NCBI RefSeq assembly: GCF_000512895.1
Contig: NZ_CP007033.1
Location: 526,001-590,000, forward strand
Reading direction: 5' to 3'
Source of the DNA: Dehalobacter restrictus DSM 9455
GTDB lineage: Bacteria > Bacillota > Desulfitobacteriia > Desulfitobacteriales > Syntrophobotulaceae
DNA: 64,000 nt
Position 1 is the stretch's first letter. Each line of letters opens with the position of its first letter. Positions 27,013 through 36,186 of this stretch are shown piece after piece. The notes beneath the pieces are model-generated. The model saw only the letters and a list, made by a program, of their open reading frames with translations. It had not been told where the DNA came from and did not search any database. A program made the position numbers and the translations under genes.

Positions 27013-28015
27013 TCTGCATATTGCATTATTCGTTGTCGTACTATTTGCGTTGGCATTTGATTTTATCAACGGATTTCATGATACTGCCAATGCCATAGCC
27101 ACTTCGGTTTCGACAAGAGCGCTTACGCCAAGAACCGCAATCATTATGGCCGCGGTACTTAATTTTATCGGCGCGATGTACAGTACAGGGGTTGCCAAGA
27201 CCATTGCAAAGGACATTGTCGATGCGAACAGTGTTACTTCCGAAGTGATGATCGCCGCACTGATCGGAGCGATTTTCTGGAATCTTTTGACATGGTATTT
27301 TGGTATTCCGAGCAGTTCTTCCCACGCGATTATTGGGGGAATCCTCGGAGCCGGGATCGCGGCAGCGGGACTCGGTGTTGTCCAGGGGGCCGGCATCAAG
27401 AAAATTATCTTGGCGCTGCTGTGCTCGCCGCTCGTCGGCATGGGACTCGGTTATCTGATCATGACCATTCTATATTACCTGTTCCGCAATAAAGCGCCGA
27501 TGAAAACGAACAATATCTTCCGGAGGCTGCAGATGGTTTCAGCCGCACTACTTGCGTTTAACCACGGTTCTAATGACGCACAGAAATCCATGGGTATTAT
27601 CACGCTGGCGCTTGTCGCCATGGGGGTACAGTCGACGATGGATGTTCCGCTCTGGGTAAAGCTCCTGTGTGGAATAGCCATTGCTTGCGGTACAGCAGTG
27701 GGCGGCTGGAGAATCATTCATACCCTCGGTGCCAAAATCTTTAAAATTGAGCCGATCAACGGATTTGCCGCAGATTTGTCATCCTCGATCGTTATCTGGG
27801 TAGCGACGGCGTTTCCGGGTCTCCATCTGCCGGTCAGTACCACGCACGTGGTATCCGGTTCCATTATGGGAGTAGGCGCTGCCAAACGTATTTCGGCCGT
27901 GCGCTGGGGCGTTGCGCAGCAGATGCTGATTGCCTGGTGTCTGACGATTCCTTCCACGGCAATCGTCGCAGCTCTGTCTTATCATCTGATTACACTCGTG
28001 GAGAGAATTCTCTAA
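27005..28015 (+). CDS. Inorganic phosphate transporter, Pit family
   Basis: This 336-residue membrane protein moves metal-phosphate into the cell by proton symport. Pit hallmarks appear as an inverted pair: FINGFHDTANAIATSVSTRAL near the N terminus and FNHGSNDAQKSMGIITLAL in the middle, with about ten hydrophobic helices and WYFGIPSSSSHAIIGG / LHLPVSTTHVVSGSIMG re-entrant motifs. The DUF47 partner gene overlaps its 5' end. Sulfate permease CysP is a related family, but the DUF47 neighbour favours phosphate. Confidence 0.94.
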   Translation: MSSLHIALFVVVLFALAFDFINGFHDTANAIATSVSTRALTPRTAIIMAAVLNFIGAMYSTGVAKTIAKDIVDANSVTSEVMIAALIGAIFWNLLTWYFGIPSSSSHAIIGGILGAGIAAAGLGVVQGAGIKKIILALLCSPLVGMGLGYLIMTILYYLFRNKAPMKTNNIFRRLQMVSAALLAFNHGSNDAQKSMGIITLALVAMGVQSTMDVPLWVKLLCGIAIACGTAVGGWRIIHTLGAKIFKIEPINGFAADLSSSIVIWVATAFPGLHLPVSTTHVVSGSIMGVGAAKRISAVRWGVAQQMLIAWCLTIPSTAIVAALSYHLITLVERIL

Positions 28016-28192
28016 TCTAATATTCTAACGTAAGATACTGGAATTCTGCATCTTATATCGGATAAATACCAACTGATGCTATAGATGCTTTTATACAATC
28101 AGGTAAGCAGATCGTAGATTCAGTCTTCTTTTTTAATCCTCAGGAGGGTAAGGGTTACCCGTCTGGGGATAGCTTCTTTTTCATCAGGGATA

Positions 28193-28227
28193 TTGAATAA
28201 TTATGCATGATGAGGTATAATAATGCA
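28193..28227 (+). promoter_or_regulatory. argF promoter overlapped by two ARG boxes
   Basis: TTGAAT (28193-28198), 17-bp spacer and TATAAT (28216-28221) form the promoter. ARG box 1 TGAATAATTATGCA (28194-28207; 13 of 14) covers the -35, and a weaker box 2 GGTATAATAATGCA (28214-28227; 11 of 14) covers the -10. The offsets to the hexamers are the same to the base as before argC. Transcription should start near 28228 and be repressed by ArgR with arginine. Confidence 0.78.
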
Positions 28228-28258
28228 ATATTGCGTATTATTGAGATAAAGGAGAATA

Positions 28259-29206
28259 ATGATGGTTCAATTAAACAAAGGCAAGTTTAAAGGCAGAGAT
28301 TTTATTACACTGAATGCTTTCACAGCAGAAGAAATCTCATATATGGTTGACGTCGCCATGGAATTGAAGGCTGACAGAAATGCCGGAATTCCCCACCCTG
28401 TCCTGCAGGGGAAGGTTTTGGCGATGATCTTTACCAAATCTTCGACGAGAACCAGAGTGGCATTTGAGGCCGGTATTTATCAGCTCGGCGGCTCCGGAAT
28501 GTTTCTGAGCGCCCGCGATATCCAGCTGGGACGCGGTGAACCGATCCAGGATACAGCAAGGGTCTTGTCCAGGATGGTCGACGGCATTATGATCAGAACG
28601 TTCAGCCATCAGGAGGTTCTTGATCTTGCCGAGCATTCCTCTGTGCCGGTCATCAATGGCTTGAGCGATTTTCTGCATCCGACACAGATTCTGGCCGACC
28701 TTTTGACCATTAAAGAAACAAAAGGCAAGATTCAGGGATTGAAATTAACCTATATCGGTGACAGCAATAATGTGGCAAATTCCCTGCTGCTTGGCGGCAG
28801 CAAGATGGGCATGAACATCGTGATTGCTTCACCTCAGGGATACCAGCCGGTTCCGGAAATTATGGATCTGGCTTGGAAGAATGCATCTCTCAGCAGAAGT
28901 ACGGTGCAGATCGTCGAAGATCCTGTGGCGGCTGCCAGGGGAGCGGATATTCTTTATACCGATGTTTGGGCCAGTATGGGACAGGAAGAACAAAGCGAAA
29001 TCAGGAAGAAAATTTTTGCGCCGTATCAGATCAATGACGAAGTGCTTGGGGCAGCTCATCCTGAAGCGATCGTCATGCACTGTTTGCCTGCCCACCGCGG
29101 AGAAGAGATCACCGACAAAGTGATCGAAGGTCCTCAATCCGTGGTATTTCAGGAGGCTGAAAACCGGCTTCACGCCCATAAAGCGATTATGGCGCTGGTC
29201 ATGTAA
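28259..29206 (+). CDS. argF: Ornithine carbamoyltransferase
   Basis: ArgF joins carbamoyl phosphate to ornithine to make citrulline. The 315-residue product carries the carbamoyl-phosphate loop KSSTRTRVAFE, the HPTQILADLLT motif, and the ornithine-side motif MHCLPAHRGEEI that separates it from aspartate carbamoyltransferase. ATG 28259 (a second ATG follows) has GGAG 5 nt upstream. argG starts 26 bp after its stop with no terminator, so argFG form one operon under the ARG-box promoter. A catabolic arc-type role is unlikely beside argG. Confidence 0.96.
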   Translation: MMVQLNKGKFKGRDFITLNAFTAEEISYMVDVAMELKADRNAGIPHPVLQGKVLAMIFTKSSTRTRVAFEAGIYQLGGSGMFLSARDIQLGRGEPIQDTARVLSRMVDGIMIRTFSHQEVLDLAEHSSVPVINGLSDFLHPTQILADLLTIKETKGKIQGLKLTYIGDSNNVANSLLLGGSKMGMNIVIASPQGYQPVPEIMDLAWKNASLSRSTVQIVEDPVAAARGADILYTDVWASMGQEEQSEIRKKIFAPYQINDEVLGAAHPEAIVMHCLPAHRGEEITDKVIEGPQSVVFQEAENRLHAHKAIMALVM

Positions 29207-29232
29207 TAAATATAAAATAAAGGAGAAAGCGT

Positions 29233-30438
29233 ATGGCTAAAGTAGTGCTTGCCTATTCAGGCGGACTGGATACATCCATCATTATTCCATGGCTGAAAGA
29301 AAACTATGGTTATGAGGTTGTCGCGATGGCGGCAGATTTGGGACAGGGAGAGGAACTGGAACCTCTTCATGAGAAGGCTGCTAAAACCGGAGCCACCAAA
29401 TTATATATTGAAGATTTGAGAGAAGAATTCATTACGGATTTCATTTACCCGACGCTTCAGGCAGGAGCCGTGTATGAAGGCAAATATCTTCTCGGAACAT
29501 CCTTTGCTCGTCCGCTTATTGCCAGAAGGCTTGTGGAGATTGCTGAAAAAGAAGGCGCAGTCGCTGTTGCGCATGGCGCGACAGGGAAAGGCAACGATCA
29601 GGTTCGCTTTGAACTGGCTGTCAAAGCGCTGAATCCTGATCTGAAAATTATTGCTCCGTGGAGAGAGTGGGACATCAAATCGCGGGATGATGCGATTGAT
29701 TATGCCAAAGAACGCGGAATCCCTGTCCCGGTTACCAAGGACAGACCGTACAGCATGGACCGTAACTTGTGGCATTTAAGCCATGAAGGCGGTGACCTCG
29801 AAGATCCCTGGAATGAACCGAAGGATGATCTTTATCTACTCGGGGTTTCCCCGATGCAGGCGCCGGACCAGGCCGCGTATGTGCTGATCGATTTAGAGAA
29901 GGGCATACCAGTAGCTGTCGATGGGGAGAAACTTGCACCGATTCAGCTGATCGAGAAATTGAATGCCCTGGGCGGCAAGAATGGAATCGGGATTGTCGAC
30001 ATGGTGGAAAACAGGCTTGTCGGGATGAAGTCGCGCGGGGTATATGAGACTCCCGGCGGGACAATTCTCTATGCCGCGCATCAGGCGCTGGAACTGTTGA
30101 CCCTTGACCGTCAGACCCTGCATTATAAGGAACAAATTGCGCTGAAATATGCTGAGATGGTCTACGATGGTGTCTGGTATTCACCGCTGAGAGAAGCACT
30201 CGATGCGTTTGTAAAAGTTACACAGAAAAATGTTACCGGAACCGTCAGGATGAGACTATATAAAGGAAACTGTACACCGGTAGGGATAAAATCCCCTTAT
30301 TCGCTGTATAATGAAGAATTTGCAACGTTTGGCGAAGATGCTGTCTACAACCAGAAAGACGCAGAAGGTTTTATTAATCTGTTTGGACTGCCTCTTAAAG
30401 TCCGCGCTTTAATGGAGAGAAAATCAGGCTTACGTTAA
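29233..30438 (+). CDS. argG: Argininosuccinate synthase
   Basis: ArgG condenses citrulline and aspartate with ATP. The 401-residue protein begins with the PP-loop [18 protein letters not shown] and keeps the conserved [28 protein letters not shown] and [19 protein letters not shown] segments. Length is normal. AAAGGAGAAA precedes ATG 29233. It is co-transcribed with argF; a 144-bp gap with inverted repeats separates it from argH, which seems to have its own promoter. Confidence 0.97.
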   Translation: MAKVVLAYSGGLDTSIIIPWLKENYGYEVVAMAADLGQGEELEPLHEKAAKTGATKLYIEDLREEFITDFIYPTLQAGAVYEGKYLLGTSFARPLIARRLVEIAEKEGAVAVAHGATGKGNDQVRFELAVKALNPDLKIIAPWREWDIKSRDDAIDYAKERGIPVPVTKDRPYSMDRNLWHLSHEGGDLEDPWNEPKDDLYLLGVSPMQAPDQAAYVLIDLEKGIPVAVDGEKLAPIQLIEKLNALGGKNGIGIVDMVENRLVGMKSRGVYETPGGTILYAAHQALELLTLDRQTLHYKEQIALKYAEMVYDGVWYSPLREALDAFVKVTQKNVTGTVRMRLYKGNCTPVGIKSPYSLYNEEFATFGEDAVYNQKDAEGFINLFGLPLKVRALMERKSGLR

Positions 30439-30479
30439 TCATGATGCGCAACGGTGCGCGAGCATGGATTTGCGGGCAT

Positions 30480-30549
30480 GAACACAAGGATGTCAATTGT
30501 CTAAGCACATTGCGCATTCTTGTGTTCTGTCATATTGTTGCGTTATACT
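30480..30549 (+). promoter_or_regulatory. Inverted repeat and probable promoter before argH
   Basis: GAACACAAGGATG (30480-30492) is repeated inverted as CATTCTTGTGTTC (30515-30527), 12 of 13 pairs, 22-nt loop. Its right arm overlaps a possible -35 TTGTGT (30520-30525), with TATACT (30544-30549) as -10. It could be an operator or a leader stem. It does not match the ARG-box consensus. A smaller stem GCGCA/TGCGC lies at about 30446-30459. Confidence 0.45.
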
Positions 30550-30582
30550 ATACTTAATTTTGATTCGGAAGGAGTTAAACCA

Positions 30583-31965
30583 ATGAAACTTTGGGGAGGA
30601 CGTTTTGAGAAAGACACCGATTCCCTGGTCGAAGATTTCCACTCATCGATCTCATTCGACCGGCGCCTTTATAAATTTGATATTATGGGAAGCATTGCTC
30701 ATGCCGGAATGCTCGGCAGGATAGGTATCCTGTCAGCCGAAGAAACGGAGAAAATAATAGGGGGACTGGAATGCATTCTGGCGGATATTCAGGCGGGAAG
30801 GGTTGAATTTGAAGTCGGAGCCGAAGACATCCATATGAACGTTGAGAAACTACTTACGGAAAGAATCGGTGATGCCGGTAAAAAGCTCCATACCGGACGC
30901 AGCCGGAATGATCAGGTTGCGCTGGATTTTCGGCTATTCTTAAGAGAAGAAATCGACAACACCAAAGATCTCCTCACTGCGCTGCTGGAAACCCTGCTTG
31001 ACTTGAGTTCCGAACATCTTAAGACTTGGATGCCCGGATATACCCATCTGCAAAAGGCCCAGCCGATAACCCTGAGCCATCATCTTATGGCCTATGTCCA
31101 AATGTTTTTGCGCGATCTGGGACGACTCGGAGATACTCGCAAGAGACTGAACCTCTCCCCGCTCGGATCGGGCGCGCTGGCGGGTACGACCTTTGCTTTG
31201 CGTCGGGAAGAAGTAGCTGCTGAACTGAATTTTGACGGCGTCACGCTTAACAGTTTAGACGGCGTTAGCGACAGAGATTTTGCTTTGGAATTTCTGGCAG
31301 CTGCATCTATCATGATGATGCATCTGAGCAGGCTGTGTGAAGAACTGATTATCTGGTCGAGCGGTGAATTTTCTTTCGTTTCGATTGATGATGCCTATGC
31401 CACCGGATCGAGTATTATGCCGCAGAAGAAAAATCCTGATGTCGCAGAACTCGTCAGAGGGAAAACTGGCAGGGTGTATGGGGATCTCATAACACTGCTC
31501 ACCGTTATGAAAGGACTTCCCCTGGCTTATAACAAAGACATGCAGGAAGACAAGGAATGTGTGTTTGATGCTGTGGACACCATCCAAAAATCGTTGCTGG
31601 TCATCCGGCCGATGCTGGCTACAATGAAAGTGAATGCCGATATTATGGCAAGGGAAGCTAAGAAGGGCTTTACCAATGCCACAGATTTGGCTGATTATCT
31701 GGCCAAAAAGAATGTTCCTTTCCGCGAAGCCCATGCAATTGTGGGCAGGCTGGTACTGGAATGTTCCCGCAGGGGCTGTTCGTTGGAGGATCTGACGCTG
31801 GAAGAACTGAAAACAGTATCCGAATTCTTCGAGGAAGATCTTTATGAGGCTATTTCTCTTCAAACCTGCGTTCAGAAGAGGAGCGTTACCGGGGGTCCTG
31901 CACCGGAGACCGTTCAGACAGCGATACAGTTTAGTAAAGAAACTCTGGATCAACTTAGGTGGTAA
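30583..31965 (+). CDS. argH: Argininosuccinate lyase
   Basis: ArgH splits argininosuccinate to arginine and fumarate, the last step of the pathway. The 460-residue product starts MKLWGGRF, the normal family N terminus, and has HTGRSRNDQVALD, the fumarase/lyase signature SSIMPQKKNPDVAELVRGK and TYGHL-type PGYTHLQKAQPITLSHH. I place the start at ATG 30583, behind AAGGAG; the frame is open 21 codons further up but that stretch is not conserved. With argCJBD and argFG it gives a complete route from glutamate to arginine inside the window. Confidence 0.97.
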   Translation: MKLWGGRFEKDTDSLVEDFHSSISFDRRLYKFDIMGSIAHAGMLGRIGILSAEETEKIIGGLECILADIQAGRVEFEVGAEDIHMNVEKLLTERIGDAGKKLHTGRSRNDQVALDFRLFLREEIDNTKDLLTALLETLLDLSSEHLKTWMPGYTHLQKAQPITLSHHLMAYVQMFLRDLGRLGDTRKRLNLSPLGSGALAGTTFALRREEVAAELNFDGVTLNSLDGVSDRDFALEFLAAASIMMMHLSRLCEELIIWSSGEFSFVSIDDAYATGSSIMPQKKNPDVAELVRGKTGRVYGDLITLLTVMKGLPLAYNKDMQEDKECVFDAVDTIQKSLLVIRPMLATMKVNADIMAREAKKGFTNATDLADYLAKKNVPFREAHAIVGRLVLECSRRGCSLEDLTLEELKTVSEFFEEDLYEAISLQTCVQKRSVTGGPAPETVQTAIQFSKETLDQLRW

Positions 31966-32318
31966 AAAACAATTAAGAAAACAATCAAGTGTAAATTTAG
32001 CACGAATAATGGTACATTTTACTGCCTTCAGAGTATTAATCAAGAAATTTTAAGAATATGTTAAGAATATGTAATTAGAATGTAAAAAATGTGAAAATAA
32101 CAAATAGCCGGCGATGCTGAAATGACGGTACATAGCAAAGAATGCTGACAGAATCCAACGGTCATCTTAAAATTTTGTGGATAAAAATGTGGATATTGTG
32201 GATTAAGTTAAAAGAATGGATTCTAAAAAAATATAAAATTTAAATTTTATGTCTAAACTTTTGATAAATATTTGAATGATCATAAAACTATTGTGAAATA
32301 AAAAAGGAGGCCGTACCG
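31966..32318 (+). promoter_or_regulatory. AT-rich spacer with three DnaA-box-like repeats
   Basis: This 353-bp gap has no gene. Three tandem same-strand matches to the DnaA box (TTATCCACA, here as its complement) occur: TGTGGATAA (32176-32184, perfect), TGTGGATAT (32188-32196) and TGTGGATTA (32197-32205). An AT-rich tract follows, including a perfect 18-bp palindrome ATAAAATTTAAATTTTAT (32233-32250). It is not next to dnaA, so a DnaA-binding or titration cluster is more plausible than the main origin. Confidence 0.5.
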
Positions 32319-33092
32319 GTGTGGAGTACTGAAGAAATACTGGAACGCCAAAAGCAGGTTGTGGAATGGCTGCGGGGAAAAAACACTGAGGCAAAGACCA
32401 AAGGTTTGGTCTGCGGAATTTCCGGCGGTGTAGATTCTGCGGTGGTGGCAGCTTTATGCAAAAAAGCATTTCCTGATTACTGCCTTGGTGTGATCATGCC
32501 ATGCCAATCAAATCCTGCGGATCGCGAGGATGCCTATTTGATTGCAGAGACCCTTGGGATGGAAGTGATCGAGATTGATCTCGGGGAAGCACATGCAGCC
32601 ATTTATGACCAGATGAAGACCGCTTTAAAAGCTAATCAGACGCCTCTGAATATTCAGCAAGCAGGACAAGGGAACCTTAAAGCACGGCTCCGTATGTCTA
32701 CGCTGTATACGGTAGCCAATATTAGGGAGTATCTGGTTGTCGGGACAGACAATGCCCCTGAGAGCTATACAGGATATTTTACGAAATATGGGGATGGCGG
32801 CGTGGACCTTCTGCCGATCAGCTCACTTACCAAGACGGAAGTAAGAGCCTGGGCAAGGGCACTGGGCCTGCCGGAAAAAATAGCTTCCAGAACACCGACT
32901 GCTGGTCTTTGGCAGGGACAGACCGATGAGGGAGAGATGGGTTTTTCCTATGATCTTATCGATAAATATCTTTTGGGAGAAAAGATTCCTGACGATGTTG
33001 TCGCCAAAATCGAAAGACTGCATAAAATGAGTGAGCATAAACGGCAATTGCCCCCAACCATCGAATTAGAAAAACCGGAGAGGCTGGATTAG
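32319..33092 (+). CDS. nadE: NAD synthase (ammonia-dependent type)
   Basis: NadE amidates nicotinic acid adenine dinucleotide to NAD with ATP. The 257-residue protein has the PP-loop GISGGVDSAVVAALC, the VGTDNAPESYTGYFTKYGDGGVDLLPIS active region and the C-terminal TPTAGLWQGQTDEGEMG. It lacks a nitrilase (glutaminase) domain, so it should use ammonia. GTG 32319 follows AAAGGAGG by 8 nt. The following gene starts at the base after its stop codon, indicating tight coupling. Confidence 0.94.
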   Translation: MWSTEEILERQKQVVEWLRGKNTEAKTKGLVCGISGGVDSAVVAALCKKAFPDYCLGVIMPCQSNPADREDAYLIAETLGMEVIEIDLGEAHAAIYDQMKTALKANQTPLNIQQAGQGNLKARLRMSTLYTVANIREYLVVGTDNAPESYTGYFTKYGDGGVDLLPISSLTKTEVRAWARALGLPEKIASRTPTAGLWQGQTDEGEMGFSYDLIDKYLLGEKIPDDVVAKIERLHKMSEHKRQLPPTIELEKPERLD

Positions 33093-33671
33093 ATGAAACT
33101 ACGGATCGGATTAGATATAGACGGCGTCGTCGCGGACAGTTTTCCTGTGTTCACAGAAGAACTCAACAGGCAATACGGCAAAAATATTATGGAAATTGAC
33201 AATTACGATATGTCGAAAATCTACGACGTCGACTGGAATGAACTAGACACCTTTTTTGACAAAAATATGGAAGTTCTCTTCTCAACACCGGAGCCGGTCA
33301 AAGGGTCGGTTGAGAGCATTGTTTCCTTAACAGAAGCAGGGCATGAAATCATTTATGTGACAGCCAGAAAGCCGGGAGCTGAGGAACTAATCACAAAAAA
33401 ATGGCTTGAAGAAAAACAAATCCCCCCGGGTGAAAAGATATTCACAGGGGGGCTCAGCAAGACCATTGCGGTCAAGGAACACGGTATTGATGTGTTCGTC
33501 GATGACTTTATTTCCAATTCAGTGGAGATCGTTTCCATGGGCATTCCGGTGCTACTGATGGATGCGCCTTATAACCGCGGAAATCTTCCGGAAGGTGTCA
33601 TCCGCTGTTATGACTGGAATGACGTTGTATGTCATATTGAGCAATTCAGCAGGAACGGTATTAACCGGTAG
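33093..33671 (+). CDS. HAD-type 5'(3')-deoxyribonucleotidase-like protein
   Basis: The 192-residue protein is a small HAD phosphatase of the NT5C family: motif I GLDIDGVVADS with two catalytic aspartates, motif II YVTAR, and motif IV FVDDFISNSVEI. Such enzymes remove phosphate from nucleotides. ATG 33093 directly follows the nadE stop (TAGATG), so it is likely made with NadE; a house-cleaning or pyridine-nucleotide-related role is inference. Length and motifs are complete. Confidence 0.82.
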   Translation: MKLRIGLDIDGVVADSFPVFTEELNRQYGKNIMEIDNYDMSKIYDVDWNELDTFFDKNMEVLFSTPEPVKGSVESIVSLTEAGHEIIYVTARKPGAEELITKKWLEEKQIPPGEKIFTGGLSKTIAVKEHGIDVFVDDFISNSVEIVSMGIPVLLMDAPYNRGNLPEGVIRCYDWNDVVCHIEQFSRNGINR

Positions 33672-33730
33672 AAGAATATTTTTTTACTTAACGCGCGTGC
33701 TATATCTATACAAGTTTACGAATAATAAGA

Positions 33731-34498
33731 TCAAATCTTGAAGAACAGGTATTCCTCGTAAGTGAGATGCTGTTCATAGAGTTTCGTGGCCAGGTCTTGT
33801 CCGATATAGCGCAGATGCCAAGGTTCGTAGGTATATTCCGTCAGGTATTCTTTGCCCTTCGGGTAGCGGATGATAAAGCCGAAACGATGAGCATTATCTT
33901 TCAGCCAGACATATTCGTCCGTATCTCCAAATGTCTCTTCCAGACCGAAGTTAACGCTCTGGCAGGATACATCCATTGCCAGACCGGTTTGGTGTTCACT
34001 TTCACCGGGTCTCGCACTGATTTGGTTGGCTTTTTCCTCGGTTCCGTACCGCCGGGTAAAACTCGCAAATAAATCCTGCTGCGTTTGATAGGAGCGGTAG
34101 CCTGATACACCATAAAAAATTACACCATTTTCTTTTGCAGCAGAAAATAATTCCTCGAGCTTCGCGGCAGCTTCCTGACGCAGCATTCTTTTCTCAGCTT
34201 TTTCCTTAAAAGTAAAAGGAATGTTGACTTCAACCAGATCCGGTGGAACATAATCGGAGGGAAGCTGATTTTGTTTATTCACTAAAACAGCGATGCTGAC
34301 AACATCGTGATAATTTATCGCTTCCTTACTCGCAGCGCCGATTCTTAGCATAAAGGTATCAACCAGAACGTTTTCTGCAGATGTTTGCGAACCCTGAGAA
34401 TCAGGGGAAGCATCAGGAATGCTCATTTGAATACAACCGCTTATGAAAAAAATCCCAAATAGAATGACAAGTAAAGAAAAAATCAACTTATTTTTCAT
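33731..34498 (-). CDS. D-alanyl-D-alanine carboxypeptidase, VanY/M15B family, lipoprotein
   Basis: The 255-residue protein is a zinc DD-carboxypeptidase that trims peptidoglycan stem peptides. It has a signal with lipobox FISGC (membrane-anchored outside the cell), a poorly conserved N-terminal third, then the M15B core GVSGYRSYQTQ, RPGESEHQTGLAMDVS (zinc His/Asp) and YEPWHLRYIG (catalytic Glu, zinc His). It stands alone on the minus strand beside murC. Vancomycin resistance is not implied: no vanHAX or VanRS genes are near. Confidence 0.92.
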   Translation of the reverse strand: MKNKLIFSLLVILFGIFFISGCIQMSIPDASPDSQGSQTSAENVLVDTFMLRIGAASKEAINYHDVVSIAVLVNKQNQLPSDYVPPDLVEVNIPFTFKEKAEKRMLRQEAAAKLEELFSAAKENGVIFYGVSGYRSYQTQQDLFASFTRRYGTEEKANQISARPGESEHQTGLAMDVSCQSVNFGLEETFGDTDEYVWLKDNAHRFGFIIRYPKGKEYLTEYTYEPWHLRYIGQDLATKLYEQHLTYEEYLFFKI

Positions 34499-34549
34499 CG
34501 TTTCTCCTGTATGAATCGTCGAAGTTACTCAGCGGTCAGGAAACAGCGC

Positions 34550-35905
34550 TCAAGAGACCAAGTTTTGCCCTACTTTGTAAATATCGCCCGCTCCGAGCGT
34601 AATAACGAGGTCGCCTTCTTCAAGGGTTTGGTCAAGATAAGAACTGATTTCGTCAAGCGTTGGAAAATAACGGGTGGTAATTCCTTTTTCTTTCATCAAG
34701 TCGGCAAGTTTTGCTGAAGAGATCGGGTTGACCCCGGCTTTTTTTTCGCGCGCCGAGGAAAAAATTTCTGCCAGCAAAACCTCATCGGCATCCTGAAAGG
34801 CCTGAGAAAACTCATAAAAAAGTTTTTCAGTCCGGCTGAAGGTATGAGGCTGAAATACTGCCCGGATTCTTCTGTCGGGGTAGGAAAGCCTTGCTCCATC
34901 CAGGGTCGTTTGGATTTCTGTCGGGTGATGGGCATAATCGTCAACAATAACTGCCCCGTGTTTTGTGCCAAGACGTTCGAATCTTCTTTTGGTACCATTA
35001 AAGCCGCTCAGCGCCTGAAGCACGGTATCCATCGATATTCCGAGCCTGGAAGTCAGGGCTATGGCAGCTAGGGCATCCAGAATGTTATGTTTTCCTGAAA
35101 CAGTCAAATGCAGCTTACCTATATTTTTTTTATTCATCATTACATCAAAACAGCTTCCGTCATTATCGAAAACAACGTTTGCAGCGCTGACATCAGCATC
35201 GGCCGAGAAACCAAAAGTTGTAACCGTTGCTTTGGTCTTAATCCTATCTATATTCGGATCGTCATGCCAGATAATCAGATTGCCCTCAGCAGGCAGCTTG
35301 CAGGCGAGTTCGGAAAAAGCGCAGACCACATCATCCAAATCCTTAAAATAATCGGGATGATCCAGTTCCATGTTGGTAATAATCAGGTGCTCGGGAGAGT
35401 AATTTAAGAAGTGCCTCCGGTATTCGCAGGATTCGGCTAAAAAGAGTTCTCCCTGGCCGGCATGGGCGTTGCCGCCAATACAGGGCACGTCGCTGCCTAC
35501 GACAATCGTAGGGTCCAAACCTGCATCAAGCAGGATTTTTCCAGCCATGGCAGTTGTCGTAGTCTTGCCGTGAGTCCCGGTTACACAGACTCCTTTTTTC
35601 TTGGACATCAGTTTGCTCAGAAATTGAGGGTAAGTCAGTACCGGTATGTTAAGCTCTTTGGCCCGGCTAATCTCCGGGTGACTGTCGCAGTAAGCGGCAG
35701 AGGTGACAACCAAATCAGCGCCGACAACATTCTCTGGGTCAAAGTTCAGGACCTCAATGCCTGCCTTCTCTAATACAACGTCTGTAAAAAATCTTTGCGG
35801 TACATCGGATCCGGTAATCACGGCATCTTCTATCAACGGTGTAATCTGGGCAAGGGCACTCATCCCGGTTCCTTTTATGCCAACAAAATGAATATGTAAT
35901 TGCAA
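34550..35905 (-). CDS. murC: UDP-N-acetylmuramate--L-alanine ligase
   Basis: MurC adds L-alanine to UDP-MurNAc in the cytoplasm, the first step of the stem peptide. The protein has HFVGIKGTGMSALAQ (UDP binding), the ATP loop VTGTHGKTTTTAMAG, the central ENMELDH-like ITNMELDHPDYF and YAHHPTEIQTTL. I start it at TTG 35905, with GGAAGGAAAG upstream, giving 451 residues, the normal size. The frame stays open 28 codons further up but without conservation. It is isolated from other mur genes. The Mpl paralogue is less likely given the length and the KGTGMS N terminus. Confidence 0.92.
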   Translation of the reverse strand: MQLHIHFVGIKGTGMSALAQITPLIEDAVITGSDVPQRFFTDVVLEKAGIEVLNFDPENVVGADLVVTSAAYCDSHPEISRAKELNIPVLTYPQFLSKLMSKKKGVCVTGTHGKTTTTAMAGKILLDAGLDPTIVVGSDVPCIGGNAHAGQGELFLAESCEYRRHFLNYSPEHLIITNMELDHPDYFKDLDDVVCAFSELACKLPAEGNLIIWHDDPNIDRIKTKATVTTFGFSADADVSAANVVFDNDGSCFDVMMNKKNIGKLHLTVSGKHNILDALAAIALTSRLGISMDTVLQALSGFNGTKRRFERLGTKHGAVIVDDYAHHPTEIQTTLDGARLSYPDRRIRAVFQPHTFSRTEKLFYEFSQAFQDADEVLLAEIFSSAREKKAGVNPISSAKLADLMKEKGITTRYFPTLDEISSYLDQTLEEGDLVITLGAGDIYKVGQNLVS

Positions 35906-36186
35906 TGTGCATCTTTCCTTCCGGTATTCTATTCCTATTACATTATACCCAAATATCTTGAAAAAGGTATCTGTCAATACGTAAATCAAAGATATTCTTC
36001 CCGAAAACAGTTAACATGAGAATTAGAGCTGTTCAGCCTTCCAACAATGCCATTAACCTCAAATCGGTAGGGAAAAGCCGCATTTAATATTATAATACAA
36101 ATACGACTAAAATATAAGATTTATACGCATTTTACAGCTTAGTTTATAACTGCAATGTTCTGTCACAAGAAGGGAGGAAAAACGCA

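Noticed and set aside
31255-32043. 262-codon minus-strand frame opposite argH
   Set aside because: Shadow of argH; no conserved motif and no start signals.
32176-32250. Calling the DnaA-box cluster a chromosomal origin
   Set aside because: Only three boxes, and no dnaA, dnaN or rpmH neighbours; kept as a possible DnaA-binding cluster instead.
33731-34498. Vancomycin-resistance VanY
   Set aside because: Only the M15B carboxypeptidase domain is present with no other van genes; ordinary cell-wall enzyme is the simpler reading.
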